From: Clostridiales bacterium
GTDB taxonomy: Bacteria > Bacillota > Clostridia > Oscillospirales > Oscillospiraceae
Assembly: GCA_022785125.1 (NCBI GenBank)
Contig: JALFRA010000035.1
Coordinates: 39,548 to 103,547 of the forward strand
DNA: 64,000 nt
Direction of reading: 5' to 3'
In this document: one piece after another, positions 1 through 7,345 of the stretch
How positions within the stretch are numbered: the stretch's first letter is position 1
Layout of the letters: each line of letters begins with the position of its first letter
Translations under genes and position numbers: made by a program
The notes under the pieces: generated by a model
The model's input: the letters and a program-made list of their open reading frames with translations, nothing else
The model's database searches: none
Told to the model about the DNA's origin: nothing

Positions 1-1
1 A

Positions 2-172
2 CCGCCCGGCCTCACCCTCCAGGAACTCTCCTGCGGAGAGACGGAATTTGACCAGGGGGCCGGCCTCTACCACCGGACGGTGGAGGCGGTATGCCGGGGC
101 TACCTGTATGCGGTGGCCCAGGAGGGCGGCACCTTCCTGGACTTTATTGTGAGAGGAGAGAGCCGGATTTGA
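2..172 (+). CDS. C-terminal end of a phage tail gene (possible tail terminator), cut by window start
   Basis: An open frame enters from the window edge and ends with TGA at 170-172, three bases before the sheath start. The visible 56 residues end ...LYAVAQEGGTFLDFIVRGES-RI, a mixed beta/helix tail end. In PBSX-type clusters the gene just before the sheath is a small tail-completion or terminator protein, and this position is the main reason for the call. The fragment is too short to prove a family, so the product is inferred from context only. Confidence 0.5.
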   Translation, partial: PPGLTLQELSCGETEFDQGAGLYHRTVEAVCRGYLYAVAQEGGTFLDFIVRGESRI

Positions 173-174
173 GT

Positions 175-1197
175 ATGACGATCCATGAACGGCCTGGAGT
201 ATACTCCAGCTACGACGCCTCCACTGTGATCAGCGGCAGCGGCGGCGGCCGTACGGTGGGCCTGGTGGGCCTGGTTACCGAGGGGGAGAGCGGCAAGTTG
301 TACACCCTCAACCGCTATGAGGACGCGGTCACCCAGTTTGGTCAGGAAGAGAACCTGACCAAACTGGTGCAGGTGTTGTTCCGCAACGGCGCGGCCAAGG
401 TGGTGGCGGCCCCGGTGAACGGAGAGGAGGACTATCAGGGCGCCTTTGACCTGCTGGCGGCAGAGGAGGATATCTCTGTGGTAGTGTGCGACAGCACGGA
501 ACTGACCGTCCAGCAGGCTCTGCGGCAGAGTGTCTGCGACGCATCTCAGGCCCGCCGGGAGCGCATCGCCGTGGTGGGCGGCGCCCAGAGCGAGAATGTG
601 GAGGCACTGGTCCAGCGGGCGGAAGGGCTCAACAGCGAGCGGGTGGTGCTGGCGGCCCCCGGCGACGACACCGGCCTGGCTGCTGCTGCGGTGGCGGGGG
701 CCATTGCGGGAGAGAGCGACCCCGCCATCCCTCTGGGGGGCGCGGAATTGAAGGGCCTGGAGGGGATGGAAGCCCGGTACGCCGACACCGAGATCGACAC
801 CCTGGTGCGGGGCGGCGTCACCCCCCTGGAGAATGTGAGCGGCGTGGTCAGCGTGGTGCGGGGCGTCACCACCCGCACCAAGACCGGAGAGGTGGAGGAC
901 GCCACCTGGCGGGAACTGACCACTATACGCATTGTGGACGACGTGATCCCCACCATCCGAAACGCCCTGCGGGCCAAGTTCCGCAGGACCAAGAACACCG
1001 AGCAGACACGGGGGGCCATCCGCGCCCAGGTGGTGCTGGAGCTGGAGAACAAGCTGGCCAGGGAGATCATTACCGGCTACGATCAGGTGACGGTGGAGGC
1101 GGACACGGAAAATCCCACCGTCTGTCTGGTGGACTTTACCTTTACGGTGGCCCACGGCCTCAACCAGATCTGGCTCACCGCCCACATCACGGTATAA
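175..1197 (+). CDS. Contractile tail sheath protein (XkdK-like)
   Basis: 340 residues from ATG 175. An earlier in-frame ATG at 91 lies inside the preceding gene and was rejected. The N-terminus MTIHERPGVYSSYDAS is the usual sheath opening (a PGVY motif). The C-terminal third (about 240-340) has the sheath signature, with a VRGVTTRTK segment, the NALR helix and a final FTVAHGLNQIWLT strand. It would polymerise around the tail tube and contract to drive it into a target cell. At 340 residues it is shorter than PBSX XkdK (about 466), so the outer variable domain seems reduced. The tube gene follows after 12 bases, as in PBSX, P2-like tails and R-type tailocins. Family assignment is firm; the role in this host is inferred. 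Confidence 0.9.
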   Translation: MTIHERPGVYSSYDASTVISGSGGGRTVGLVGLVTEGESGKLYTLNRYEDAVTQFGQEENLTKLVQVLFRNGAAKVVAAPVNGEEDYQGAFDLLAAEEDISVVVCDSTELTVQQALRQSVCDASQARRERIAVVGGAQSENVEALVQRAEGLNSERVVLAAPGDDTGLAAAAVAGAIAGESDPAIPLGGAELKGLEGMEARYADTEIDTLVRGGVTPLENVSGVVSVVRGVTTRTKTGEVEDATWRELTTIRIVDDVIPTIRNALRAKFRRTKNTEQTRGAIRAQVVLELENKLAREIITGYDQVTVEADTENPTVCLVDFTFTVAHGLNQIWLTAHITV

Positions 1198-1209
1198 GGA
1201 GGGAAGAAC

Positions 1210-1599
1210 ATGAGAATTTCTGGTTTTCCCACCAGCAGCGACATCTATCTGGAGATCGACGGGAAGAAGGTGGCGGTAGTCCAGAGCTATACCGCCAAGA
1301 CCACCCGCTCCAGTCAGAGTGTGGAGGCCTTCGGAGAGGAGGAACCGGTGGCCACTATCCCCGGCCCGCGCACCCATGTGCTGGAGCTGACCCGGCTGTA
1401 CGCCACCGACGAGGCCATCCGGGACGGCATCAACTTCCACGACCTGGAGGACTTCAGCCTGGTAATCTGCAAGCCCGACCGGAAGATCATCTACTCCGGC
1501 TGCCAGTGGAGCGCCATCGGCGAGACCGGCGCTCTGGGCGCCATGGTGGTGGAAAAGATCACGGTGGTGGCGGCCAAGCGGATTGAGACGGCGGTATGA
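1210..1599 (+). CDS. Tail tube protein (XkdM-like)
   Basis: 129 residues, preceded by an AGGAGGGA ribosome site. MRISGFPTSSDIYLEIDGKK, then a beta-rich body and a C-terminal GALGAMVVEKITVVAAKR strand, matches the short XkdM family of inner tube proteins (PBSX XkdM about 148 residues). It should form stacked hexamers inside the sheath. It sits directly after the sheath gene, and its stop codon (1597-1599) overlaps an ATG at 1596. The next gene more likely starts at 1614. Confidence 0.85.
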   Translation: MRISGFPTSSDIYLEIDGKKVAVVQSYTAKTTRSSQSVEAFGEEEPVATIPGPRTHVLELTRLYATDEAIRDGINFHDLEDFSLVICKPDRKIIYSGCQWSAIGETGALGAMVVEKITVVAAKRIETAV

Positions 1600-1613
1600 G
1601 GAGAGAGACGGGT

Positions 1614-2033
1614 ATGGAATCGTTGCTGAGCCGGAGGGACAGGCTAACCCTGGAGGACGGCACCCAGCTGCGGCTGCTCTCCGCCCTGGAGGTGCTGGAG
1701 GCACGGCGGGAGGGAGAGGAACTGGCCCAGGGCGAAGGGGAACGGGCCCTGTGCGCCAACGCCTGCCTGCTGGCCCGGGCTTTGGAGGAGGAGGGCAAGC
1801 CGGTGTTTCAATCCGGCCGGGCGGTGCTGGAACACCTCAGCGCCCGGGAGGTGGCCCAGCTGGCCCGGCTGTGGGATGCGCTGGACCGGGCGGAAAATCC
1901 CTCCCCTGAGGATGGGGAGGAGGAGGCCCGGGCCCTAAAAAAAGCCTGGAGCATACGCCTTATGAGCGCCTTCGCTGGCGTGTGCTCAAGACATTTGGGG
2001 CCCTTCCCACGGAGGAGCGGGCCCAAAAAATGA
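1614..2033 (+). CDS. Tail assembly chaperone, short (zero-frame) form, XkdN/G-like
   Basis: 139 residues from ATG 1614, chosen because an AGGAG at 1599-1603 lies about 10 bases upstream; the ATG at 1596 overlaps the tube stop codon and has no good site. MESLLSRRDRLTLEDGTQLRLLSALEVLEARREGEE is acidic and helical, like small tail chaperones that bind the tape measure. Codon 109 onward reads CTA AAA AAA, a slippery heptamer. The zero frame then runs on with a basic, low-complexity tail (HLGPFPRRSGPKK) to a stop at 2033, while the -1 frame opens into a conserved-looking domain. This is the classic G / G-T arrangement. Confidence 0.75.
   Translation: MESLLSRRDRLTLEDGTQLRLLSALEVLEARREGEELAQGEGERALCANACLLARALEEEGKPVFQSGRAVLEHLSAREVAQLARLWDALDRAENPSPEDGEEEARALKKAWSIRLMSAFAGVCSRHLGPFPRRSGPKK
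1937..1943 (+). promoter_or_regulatory. -1 ribosomal frameshift heptamer A AAA AAA in tail chaperone gene
   Basis: In the zero frame the codons read CTA AAA AAA GCC, giving an X XXY YYZ heptamer of seven A residues followed by G. Slipping by -1 joins codon 110 (AAA 1941-1943) to the frame that is open to 2239. That -1 frame has no stop from the heptamer to the overlapping downstream frame. Tail chaperones of lambda (G/GT), PBSX-like and P2-like phages use the same type of site. A stimulatory downstream structure was not worked out. Confidence 0.8.
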
Positions 2034-2239
2034 AGGCCAGAGACTACCTGTGGTGCGCCCTCAACCTAATGCTGGACCGGGAGGAAGTGCTGGAGCAGCT
2101 GTGTCCCTCCTGCCGGCAGAAGGCGGAGGAGTCCTGCTGCCCGGTATGCGGACAGCCAGCGGGAGCCACCGTGGGTGAACAGAACGCCTCCTTCGATCAG
2201 GAGCGGTTTGAACGGCTGATGCGGGGGGAGCAGGCATGA
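1943..2239 (+). CDS. Frameshift extension of the tail chaperone (T domain) with zinc-ribbon end
   Basis: The -1 frame adds about 98 residues beginning KSLEHTPYERLRWRVLK and continuing through an acidic helical stretch to a Cys-rich end, CPSCRQKAEESCCPVCG, which has two CxxC pairs and is a likely zinc ribbon. An internal GTG at 1982 could be mistaken for a start, but it has no ribosome site and sits deep inside the overlapping frame. The fused product would be about 208 residues. The stop overlaps the next start (ATGA at 2236-2239), so translation is coupled. The zinc-ribbon end is unusual for a G-T protein. Confidence 0.7.
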   Translation, partial: SLEHTPYERLRWRVLKTFGALPTEERAQKMKARDYLWCALNLMLDREEVLEQLCPSCRQKAEESCCPVCGQPAGATVGEQNASFDQERFERLMRGEQA

Positions 2240-2748
2240 TCGACTATATTGGACAGCTGCTGGAGCAGCAGCTGGAGCGGGAGGAAAGGGATGGGACCTG
2301 GGAGGCCGGTCCGGTGCGTGTCCCCCTTCCCGCTGTGGGAGAAGAAGAGGCCGGACAGAGCGGAGAGAACACGGAAGAGGCTGTCCTGTCCGGTCTGGAG
2401 GGCAGAGACTGGGGCGGCTTGGCTCTGACGGCGGGCGGTTCCGGAACTGTCACCGGCGGAGAGATCCGCCGATGGGCGGCGGGGCTGGACGTACTGGGTC
2501 AGGCCGGGGAGCGCCGGACGGATGGCGGGCCGGAGCCTGACCGGACCTGGACGGAGGCTGTCCGGGAGCTGGATCAGGCGGTACGGATCAGCCTGGCGGG
2601 CCTTCCGGCAGCGGAGCGGCAGACCCAAGTGGTGACATTGGAGCCGCCGGGCAGAGAACAGAACGGCGGCGAGGATGCGCTGCGGCGGCTGGACCGGCTG
2701 GTGCGGCGGGACGCACGAAGATTTGACGGGGGGTTTCAACTGCTGTGA
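2236..2748 (+). CDS. Unknown 170-residue protein in the tape-measure position
   Basis: 170 residues, start coupled to the upstream frame by ATGA. It is acidic and Gly/Glu-rich. An N-terminal amphipathic helix ([18 protein letters not shown]) precedes a low-complexity middle and a C-terminal basic helix ([16 protein letters not shown]). I recognise no domain. In PBSX-type clusters the gene between the XkdN and XkdP homologues is the tape measure, normally well over 500 residues and strongly helical or hydrophobic. This protein is far too short and lacks hydrophobic segments, so it may be a minimal tape measure, a replacement scaffold or the remnant of one. Confidence 0.7.
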   Translation: MIDYIGQLLEQQLEREERDGTWEAGPVRVPLPAVGEEEAGQSGENTEEAVLSGLEGRDWGGLALTAGGSGTVTGGEIRRWAAGLDVLGQAGERRTDGGPEPDRTWTEAVRELDQAVRISLAGLPAAERQTQVVTLEPPGREQNGGEDALRRLDRLVRRDARRFDGGFQLL

Positions 2749-3320
2749 GACTGGCGGCAATGCGCTATAAAAACTATGTATGGCCCCACAATCCCAGGGT
2801 GTATTCCATCGCCTTCAAGCGGAAGGTAGGGGCCAGAGAGGTGCCCTTCGGCCACTATGCCCTGCAGGATCTGGGACCCTCTTACCGCATCATGCGAGGA
2901 GAAGGAGAGTTTATGGGGGAGGGGGCCTACGATGAGTTCAAGAAGCTGGCCACCGTCTTTTACAACGAGGGGCCGGGTATCCTGGTCCATCCGGTATGGC
3001 AGACGGCCAACGCCTATTTTGTGGAGCTCTCCCTCAGTCAGGAGCCCAGAGCGGACTATGTGAAGTACACCTTCACTTTCTGGGAGGAGTTCGGCGGGCA
3101 CAGCACGGGCACCCGAGTGACCACCACCTCTGGCGGAACGACGGGAGGGACTGCCCAGGATGGTTCCACCGGCAAGCAGTGGTACACCGTGGTACGGGGG
3201 GACACCCTATGGGGCATCGCCCGGCGGCATGGGGTTGGTCTGAGTAAACTGATTGCCCTCAATCCCCAGATCAAAAATCCCAACCTGATCTATCCGGGCC
3301 AGAAAGTGCGGGTGGCGTGA
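2745..3320 (+). CDS. LysM-domain tail tip protein (XkdP-like)
   Basis: About 191 residues from GTG 2745, which overlaps the previous stop (GTGA). ATG 2760, giving [12 protein letters not shown], is an equally possible start. Residues 7-115 form the N-terminal domain seen in tail-hub adaptor proteins ([14 protein letters not shown] ... [11 protein letters not shown]). A Ser/Thr/Gly linker covers about 119-144. Residues 146-190 are a LysM repeat ([19 protein letters not shown] ... [13 protein letters not shown]) that binds glycan chains or, in contractile systems, clamps the hub. The stop overlaps the next gene. Confidence 0.88.
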   Translation: MRLAAMRYKNYVWPHNPRVYSIAFKRKVGAREVPFGHYALQDLGPSYRIMRGEGEFMGEGAYDEFKKLATVFYNEGPGILVHPVWQTANAYFVELSLSQEPRADYVKYTFTFWEEFGGHSTGTRVTTTSGGTTGGTAQDGSTGKQWYTVVRGDTLWGIARRHGVGLSKLIALNPQIKNPNLIYPGQKVRVA

Positions 3321-4267
3321 TGGAGGCTGTACTGCACGGCTGGAATAAGAGTCAGATCGCCCTGCCCCAGATAACGGAATGGAAGTTTCAGTATGGGCTG
3401 GGCACCCCCTGCGACAGCTTTGAGGTGCGCTGCCTGTGGGAGCCGGAAGAGGATTTGCTGGCGGAGGCGGTGCGCTTTACCGCTGATGAGAGCGGCCAGC
3501 GGGTATTTACCGGCGTGGTGGACGAGTGCGAGCGAGGCTGGGACGAACAGGGTGGTTTTTTGACCATATCTGGTCGAAGCATGGCGGCTCGCCTGCTGGA
3601 CAACGAGGCCCTGGGTATGGACTACCAGGTGGCCACCTGGCAGGACATCCTGCGGGACCATGTGACCCCCTACGGGGTGGAGGCGGCGCCGGGGGCCAAG
3701 CTTACCGCCGTACCCGGTTTTTCCGTGGCGGTGGGAAGCAGCGAGTGGCAGGTGGTCTATGAGTTCTGCCGGTATTACGGCGGGATCACCCCCCGGTTCG
3801 ACCGGTTGGGGCGGCTGGTGGCGACTCCCTGGGAAAGCGGGGAGAAGCTGGTGCTGTCCGAGGACACGGGAGTGACCGCCCTCACCCTGCGGGATCAGCG
3901 GTACGGCGTGCTGTCCCAGATCCTGGTGCGGGACAGAACCACCGGGGCGGTGCAGACGGTGGAGAACCAGGGCTTTGCCCGGCGGGGCGGAAGGTGCCGG
4001 AGGGTGCTTACCATGCCGGGGAAGAGCAGCTATCAGACCATGCGCTATTCCGGCAGCTACCAGCTGGAGCGGTCGGCGGAGGAGCTGCGGCAGCTGGAGC
4101 TGGAATTGCCCGGAGCCTTTGTGGCCTGGCCGGGAGAGCTGGTGGAGGTTCACCTGAACAAACCGGTGGGCCGGGGTACCTGGCGGGTAGCCGAAATGGT
4201 AAGCGGAATGGATGAAAATGGGACCTATACCCGGCTGGTGCTGGGGGACCCGGCGGCATTGAAGTAG
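3320..4267 (+). CDS. Tail hub / late control D-like protein (XkdQ-like)
   Basis: 315 residues from ATG 3320 (TGATG overlap with the LysM gene; GTG 3317 is one codon earlier). The order of elements fits the gpD/XkdQ hub family: an N-terminal beta barrel (PQITEWKFQYGLGTPCDSFEVRC), a swapped domain with ISGRSMAARLLDNEA, and a C-terminal barrel with SYQTMRYSGSYQ and a final WRVAEMVSGMDENGTYTRLVLG. The hub trimer joins the tube to the spike. It sits between the LysM and spike genes, as in PBSX. Confidence 0.85.
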   Translation: MEAVLHGWNKSQIALPQITEWKFQYGLGTPCDSFEVRCLWEPEEDLLAEAVRFTADESGQRVFTGVVDECERGWDEQGGFLTISGRSMAARLLDNEALGMDYQVATWQDILRDHVTPYGVEAAPGAKLTAVPGFSVAVGSSEWQVVYEFCRYYGGITPRFDRLGRLVATPWESGEKLVLSEDTGVTALTLRDQRYGVLSQILVRDRTTGAVQTVENQGFARRGGRCRRVLTMPGKSSYQTMRYSGSYQLERSAEELRQLELELPGAFVAWPGELVEVHLNKPVGRGTWRVAEMVSGMDENGTYTRLVLGDPAALK

Positions 4268-4279
4268 GAGGGAAGCGAA

Positions 4280-4645
4280 ATGTGGCTGGCGCAGCAGCAG
4301 CGGCGTAGAAGCAAAGATGGCGGCTCTCAGGTGGGCACCGTTACCCTGGGGGGCGACCCGGCGGGGGTGTGCCTGGACGGAGAGCGTCGGGACCTGCCGG
4401 TATTTGCCCCCGGCGGCTATGTATGGCGGCCCATGCGGGGGGAACAGGTGCTGGTCCTTAAGACCGGCGCCGACGGCGAGGCCCCCTGCGTGGCGGGGGC
4501 GCGGTGTGCTGAGAAGTACGGCGTAGCGGAAGGTGAGGTGCTGCTCTACAGCGGAGGCACCTCCATTCGCCTGGGCCGGGACGGCACGGTGTCCGTGACC
4601 GGCAAACTGCTGGTCAACGGCAAGGAGGTCATGACAAGGGAGTGA
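4280..4645 (+). CDS. Baseplate spike protein (gpV/XkdR-like)
   Basis: 121 residues with an AGGAGGGAAGCGAA ribosome site. An OB-fold-like first half (VGTVTLGGDPAGVCLDG ... YVWRPMRGEQVLVLKTG) is followed by short beta repeats ending TSIRLGRDGTVSVTGKLLVNGKEV, typical of the triangular spike stem. It is shorter than P2 gpV (about 211), consistent with a minimal puncturing tip. No enzymatic domain is visible. Confidence 0.75.
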   Translation: MWLAQQQRRRSKDGGSQVGTVTLGGDPAGVCLDGERRDLPVFAPGGYVWRPMRGEQVLVLKTGADGEAPCVAGARCAEKYGVAEGEVLLYSGGTSIRLGRDGTVSVTGKLLVNGKEVMTRE

Positions 4646-4649
4646 GCGG

Positions 4650-4997
4650 ATGGAACTGATGGTACGGGACGGCGACTATGTGCCCGACGAGGGGGGCGGC
4701 TACCGGAGAGCGGAAGGCGGCCAGGAGTTGCTCCAGCGGGTGCTGTGGAAGCTGTCCATTCCCCGGGACAGCTTCCCCTTTCTGCCCAACCTGGGCAGCC
4801 AGCTCTACCAGCTGGGCCGCTGCAAGCCCGCCCAGCGGCAGAACCTGGCCCGGCAGTATGTGGCCCAGGCCCTGGAGGATGAGCCTGACCTGACGGTGAC
4901 CGCCGTGAGCCTGGAGGAGGACGGCACCATGGAGGTGGCGCTGGCGTGGCAGGGGGAGGAGCTGAAGCTGACGGTTGAGACGGGAGGGATTTGGTGA
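4650..4997 (+). CDS. Baseplate wedge protein, GpW/gp25 family (XkdS-like)
   Basis: 115 residues starting four bases after the spike stop. It contains the gp25-type core: a helix with GGQELLQRVLWKLSIPRDSFPFLPNLGSQLYQL, where a glycine-asparagine turn follows the helix, and a beta C-terminus (LTVTAVSLEEDGTMEVALAW). The protein links sheath to baseplate. It precedes the baseplate J gene with a 4-base overlap, the normal gene order. Confidence 0.85.
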   Translation: MELMVRDGDYVPDEGGGYRRAEGGQELLQRVLWKLSIPRDSFPFLPNLGSQLYQLGRCKPAQRQNLARQYVAQALEDEPDLTVTAVSLEEDGTMEVALAWQGEELKLTVETGGIW

Positions 4998-6058
4998 GAT
5001 CCATTGACGATATCTATGGAGAGATGACGGCTATCTTTGAGCGGGAAACCGGCGTGGCGCTGGCCGGAGACGGAGATATGGCGGTACGGCTGTACGCCGT
5101 GGCTGCCCAGATCTACGCCTTATACATCCAGGCCGACTGGGTGAACCGCCAGTGCTTTCCCCAGAGCGCGGAGGGAGAGTATCTGGACAAGCACGCCCAG
5201 CTGCGGGGACTGGAACGCCGTGGGGCCGTGGCGGCGGAGGGGACCATTCGTTTCCAGACCGACAGCGCCGCCCAGGCCGATCTGACCATCCCGGAGGGGA
5301 CGGTGTGTATGACGGCGGGGCTGATCCGCTTTGAGACCACTCAGGAGGTCACCCTCCAGGCCGGTGAGACACAGGTGGACGCCCCGGCAACCGCCCTGGA
5401 ACCGGGGACGGCGGGCAATGTGGCGGCGGGTACCATCCGGGCCATGGCGGTGGCCCCGGTGGGGATCAGCCGGTGCACCAACCCGGAGGGTTTTTCCGGC
5501 GGCCTGGATGCAGAGGACGACGAGACCCTGCGGGCCAGAGTGCTGGAGACCTTCCAGCGGATGCCAAACGGCGCCAACGCCGCCTACTATGAGCAGAGCG
5601 CCATGTCCTTTCCTCAGGTGGCGGCTGCGGCGGTGGTGTCCCGGCCCAGAGGGGTGGGCTCGGTGGACGTGGTGGTGGCTACCGCTGCCGGAGTGCCCGG
5701 TGAGGAACTGCTGGAGGAATTGCAGGCCTATTTTGAGCAGCGGCGGGAGATCGCCGTGGATGTGCAGGTGCGTGCCCCAGAGGTACAGAATGTGGATGTG
5801 ACTGTTCAGATCCAGGCAGCGGCCAACCGGGACGGGGAGACGGTGCGGCAGAGTGTGGAACAGTCCATTCGGAGCTGGTTCAACGGCCAGCGGCTGGGCC
5901 AGAGTATCCTGCGGGCCAAGCTGGGCCAGCTGATCTATGAGGTGGACGGGGTGGAAAACTACACCATCGCCGCTCCCGCCGCTGATGTGACAGTGGAGCG
6001 CGATGTGCTGCCCCAGCTGAACAGCCTCTCGGTCACCCGGTCGGAGGGGACGGCATGA
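4994..6058 (+). CDS. Baseplate J-like protein (XkdT-like)
   Basis: 354 residues from GTG 4994, six bases after a GGGAGG site; TTG 4991 is one codon earlier and less likely. The baseplate_J signatures are visible: AEGEYLDKHAQLRGLERRGA near residue 55, a beta domain with GTVCMTAGLIRFETT, then EDDETLRARVLETFQRMPNGANAAYYEQSAM around 176-206 and a C-terminal repeat domain. It forms the outer baseplate ring that triggers sheath contraction. The stop overlaps the next start. Confidence 0.92.
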   Translation: MRSIDDIYGEMTAIFERETGVALAGDGDMAVRLYAVAAQIYALYIQADWVNRQCFPQSAEGEYLDKHAQLRGLERRGAVAAEGTIRFQTDSAAQADLTIPEGTVCMTAGLIRFETTQEVTLQAGETQVDAPATALEPGTAGNVAAGTIRAMAVAPVGISRCTNPEGFSGGLDAEDDETLRARVLETFQRMPNGANAAYYEQSAMSFPQVAAAAVVSRPRGVGSVDVVVATAAGVPGEELLEELQAYFEQRREIAVDVQVRAPEVQNVDVTVQIQAAANRDGETVRQSVEQSIRSWFNGQRLGQSILRAKLGQLIYEVDGVENYTIAAPAADVTVERDVLPQLNSLSVTRSEGTA

Positions 6059-6624
6059 GCGGATACGCACAATATCTGAAGGAACTGCTGCGGCCCCTGC
6101 GGGTATACGAACTGGAGGGTACTGCCAACGGCGGGGAGCTGGAGGCCCAGGGTCAGGCGCTGGACCGCGTGGAAGCCGGTCTGGAGGAGATCCAGCGGGA
6201 GATGCTGCTCTCCACGGCGGAGGACCGGGGGCTGGAGGCTGTGGAAAGCCTGCTGGCCCGGCGGCCGGTGACCACCGATCTGGAAATGCGGCGGGCGGCT
6301 TTGGCCGCCTTGCTCCGCATCGGCGGGGACAGCTTTACCCTGACGGCTATCAATGACAATCTGAAAGGCTGCGGCATCAACGCTCAGGCCCGGGAGACCG
6401 GGAAGGCGGGACAGGTGGAAGTCTACTTCCCTGATGTGCCCGGAATCCCCGATGGGTTTGAAGAGTTGAGGGAGATCATTGAGAGTATTCTGCCTGCCCA
6501 TCTGGGGATTGAATATGTGTATTGGTACATCACCTGGGGCGGGATGGAAGAAAAGTTCTCTACCTGGGGAGAGATCGAGGCCCTGGGACCCACCTGGGAG
6601 GAACTGGAGAAAATGGTGGAATAA
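6055..6624 (+). CDS. DUF2313 baseplate protein (XkdU/YmfQ-like)
   Basis: 189 residues, ATGA-coupled to baseplate J. MSGYAQYLKELLRPLRVYELEG with a long second helix (LDRVEAGLEEIQREMLLSTAEDRGLEAVESLL) and a C-terminal region with PAHLGIEYVYWYITWGGME match DUF2313 tail proteins. It is the last gene of the tail block. A strong terminator follows 3 bases later, so no tail fibre, chaperone or lysis gene is co-transcribed. Confidence 0.88.
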   Translation: MSGYAQYLKELLRPLRVYELEGTANGGELEAQGQALDRVEAGLEEIQREMLLSTAEDRGLEAVESLLARRPVTTDLEMRRAALAALLRIGGDSFTLTAINDNLKGCGINAQARETGKAGQVEVYFPDVPGIPDGFEELREIIESILPAHLGIEYVYWYITWGGMEEKFSTWGEIEALGPTWEELEKMVE

Positions 6625-6626
6625 AA

Positions 6627-6655
6627 GGCGGCCCGCATTCTGCGGGCCGTCTTTT
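6627..6655. terminator. Bidirectional terminator between tail block and PadR/HAAS operon
   Basis: A 10-bp stem (6627-6636 with 6642-6651, one G.U) with loop ATTCT is flanked by A4 and T4. It lies between two convergent genes that end at 6624 (+) and 6662 (-), so it can serve both. Confidence 0.9.
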
Positions 6656-6661
6656 GACACT

Positions 6662-7345
6662 TTAGGAGGTGGGGGAATCCTGGCAGACCAGATTGCCGTC
6701 GGCGTCATAGCCCTGACACCAGGCCAGCCAGACCGCACCGCTGTCATCGGATGGGCCGGGTGCCAGGGTGGAGGGAGCAACCCACACGCCGTCGGCCACC
6801 TGGGTAAAGGTGGGGGAGACGCCGCGGCTGTCGATGGCGGCCTGGGGATCGGCCCGCTCACTGGTACCCAGAGAGATTAGCTGGGCCTCCACCCGCACCA
6901 CCCTGGGGTCGGTGCAGATCACCACAGGGGTGGCCTCATAACCAAGACCAATATCGGGTTGAGAGCCGAACAGATTGCAGTAAATGGGATCTTCCAGCTG
7001 GGTGAGATCCAACTGCCAAAAGGGAAGGGTATCCGCAGGCCGCCACAGGAAACCGGCCAGCCGATCCAGGGTATAAAACTGCACGGTGTCCCCCTGGCGG
7101 CCCACAAACCACCAGGTGTTTTTTGGTACATAGTCACCCCGGATCTCCTGGTATTGGATGGGGCCGGAGGCCAGGATGGTGTTATCTATCACATAGTGTT
7201 CCCGGTTCAGACGCCCACACGCGGCGGCGGAGGAGGGAAGGGGGGTATCCAGGGCTGCCCAGGCGGAGAGCAGTCCCAGGCACAGCAGCAGGATGCTCAA
7301 GGCCCAGCGGATGCGGGGTAAGGTGTAATAGCGGAAATGGGTCAT
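6662..7345 (-). CDS. Small bitopic membrane protein, partner subunit of module 5
   Basis: 227 residues. A short cytoplasmic N-terminus (MTHFRYYTLPRIRW) leads into one membrane helix (about 13-32, ALSILLLCLGLLSAWAAL) and a roughly 190-residue outside domain. The helix is followed by an ASGPIQ element; the domain then has a WWFVGRQGD element, a RLAGFLWRP turn, a VVICTDPRVVRVEAQL strand and a closing GYDADGNLVC motif. The same elements recur in the partner proteins at 8113 and 9609, so these are paralogues. The start overlaps the stop of the module-5 HAAS gene by 4 bases. It is the last gene of the operon. I do not recognise a family with known function. Confidence 0.75.
   Translation of the reverse strand: MTHFRYYTLPRIRWALSILLLCLGLLSAWAALDTPLPSSAAACGRLNREHYVIDNTILASGPIQYQEIRGDYVPKNTWWFVGRQGDTVQFYTLDRLAGFLWRPADTLPFWQLDLTQLEDPIYCNLFGSQPDIGLGYEATPVVICTDPRVVRVEAQLISLGTSERADPQAAIDSRGVSPTFTQVADGVWVAPSTLAPGPSDDSGAVWLAWCQGYDADGNLVCQDSPTS

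Noticed and set aside
1982..2239. Independent gene starting at GTG 1982
   Set aside because: No ribosome site; the frame is open back to the A AAA AAA heptamer and fits a frameshift extension better.
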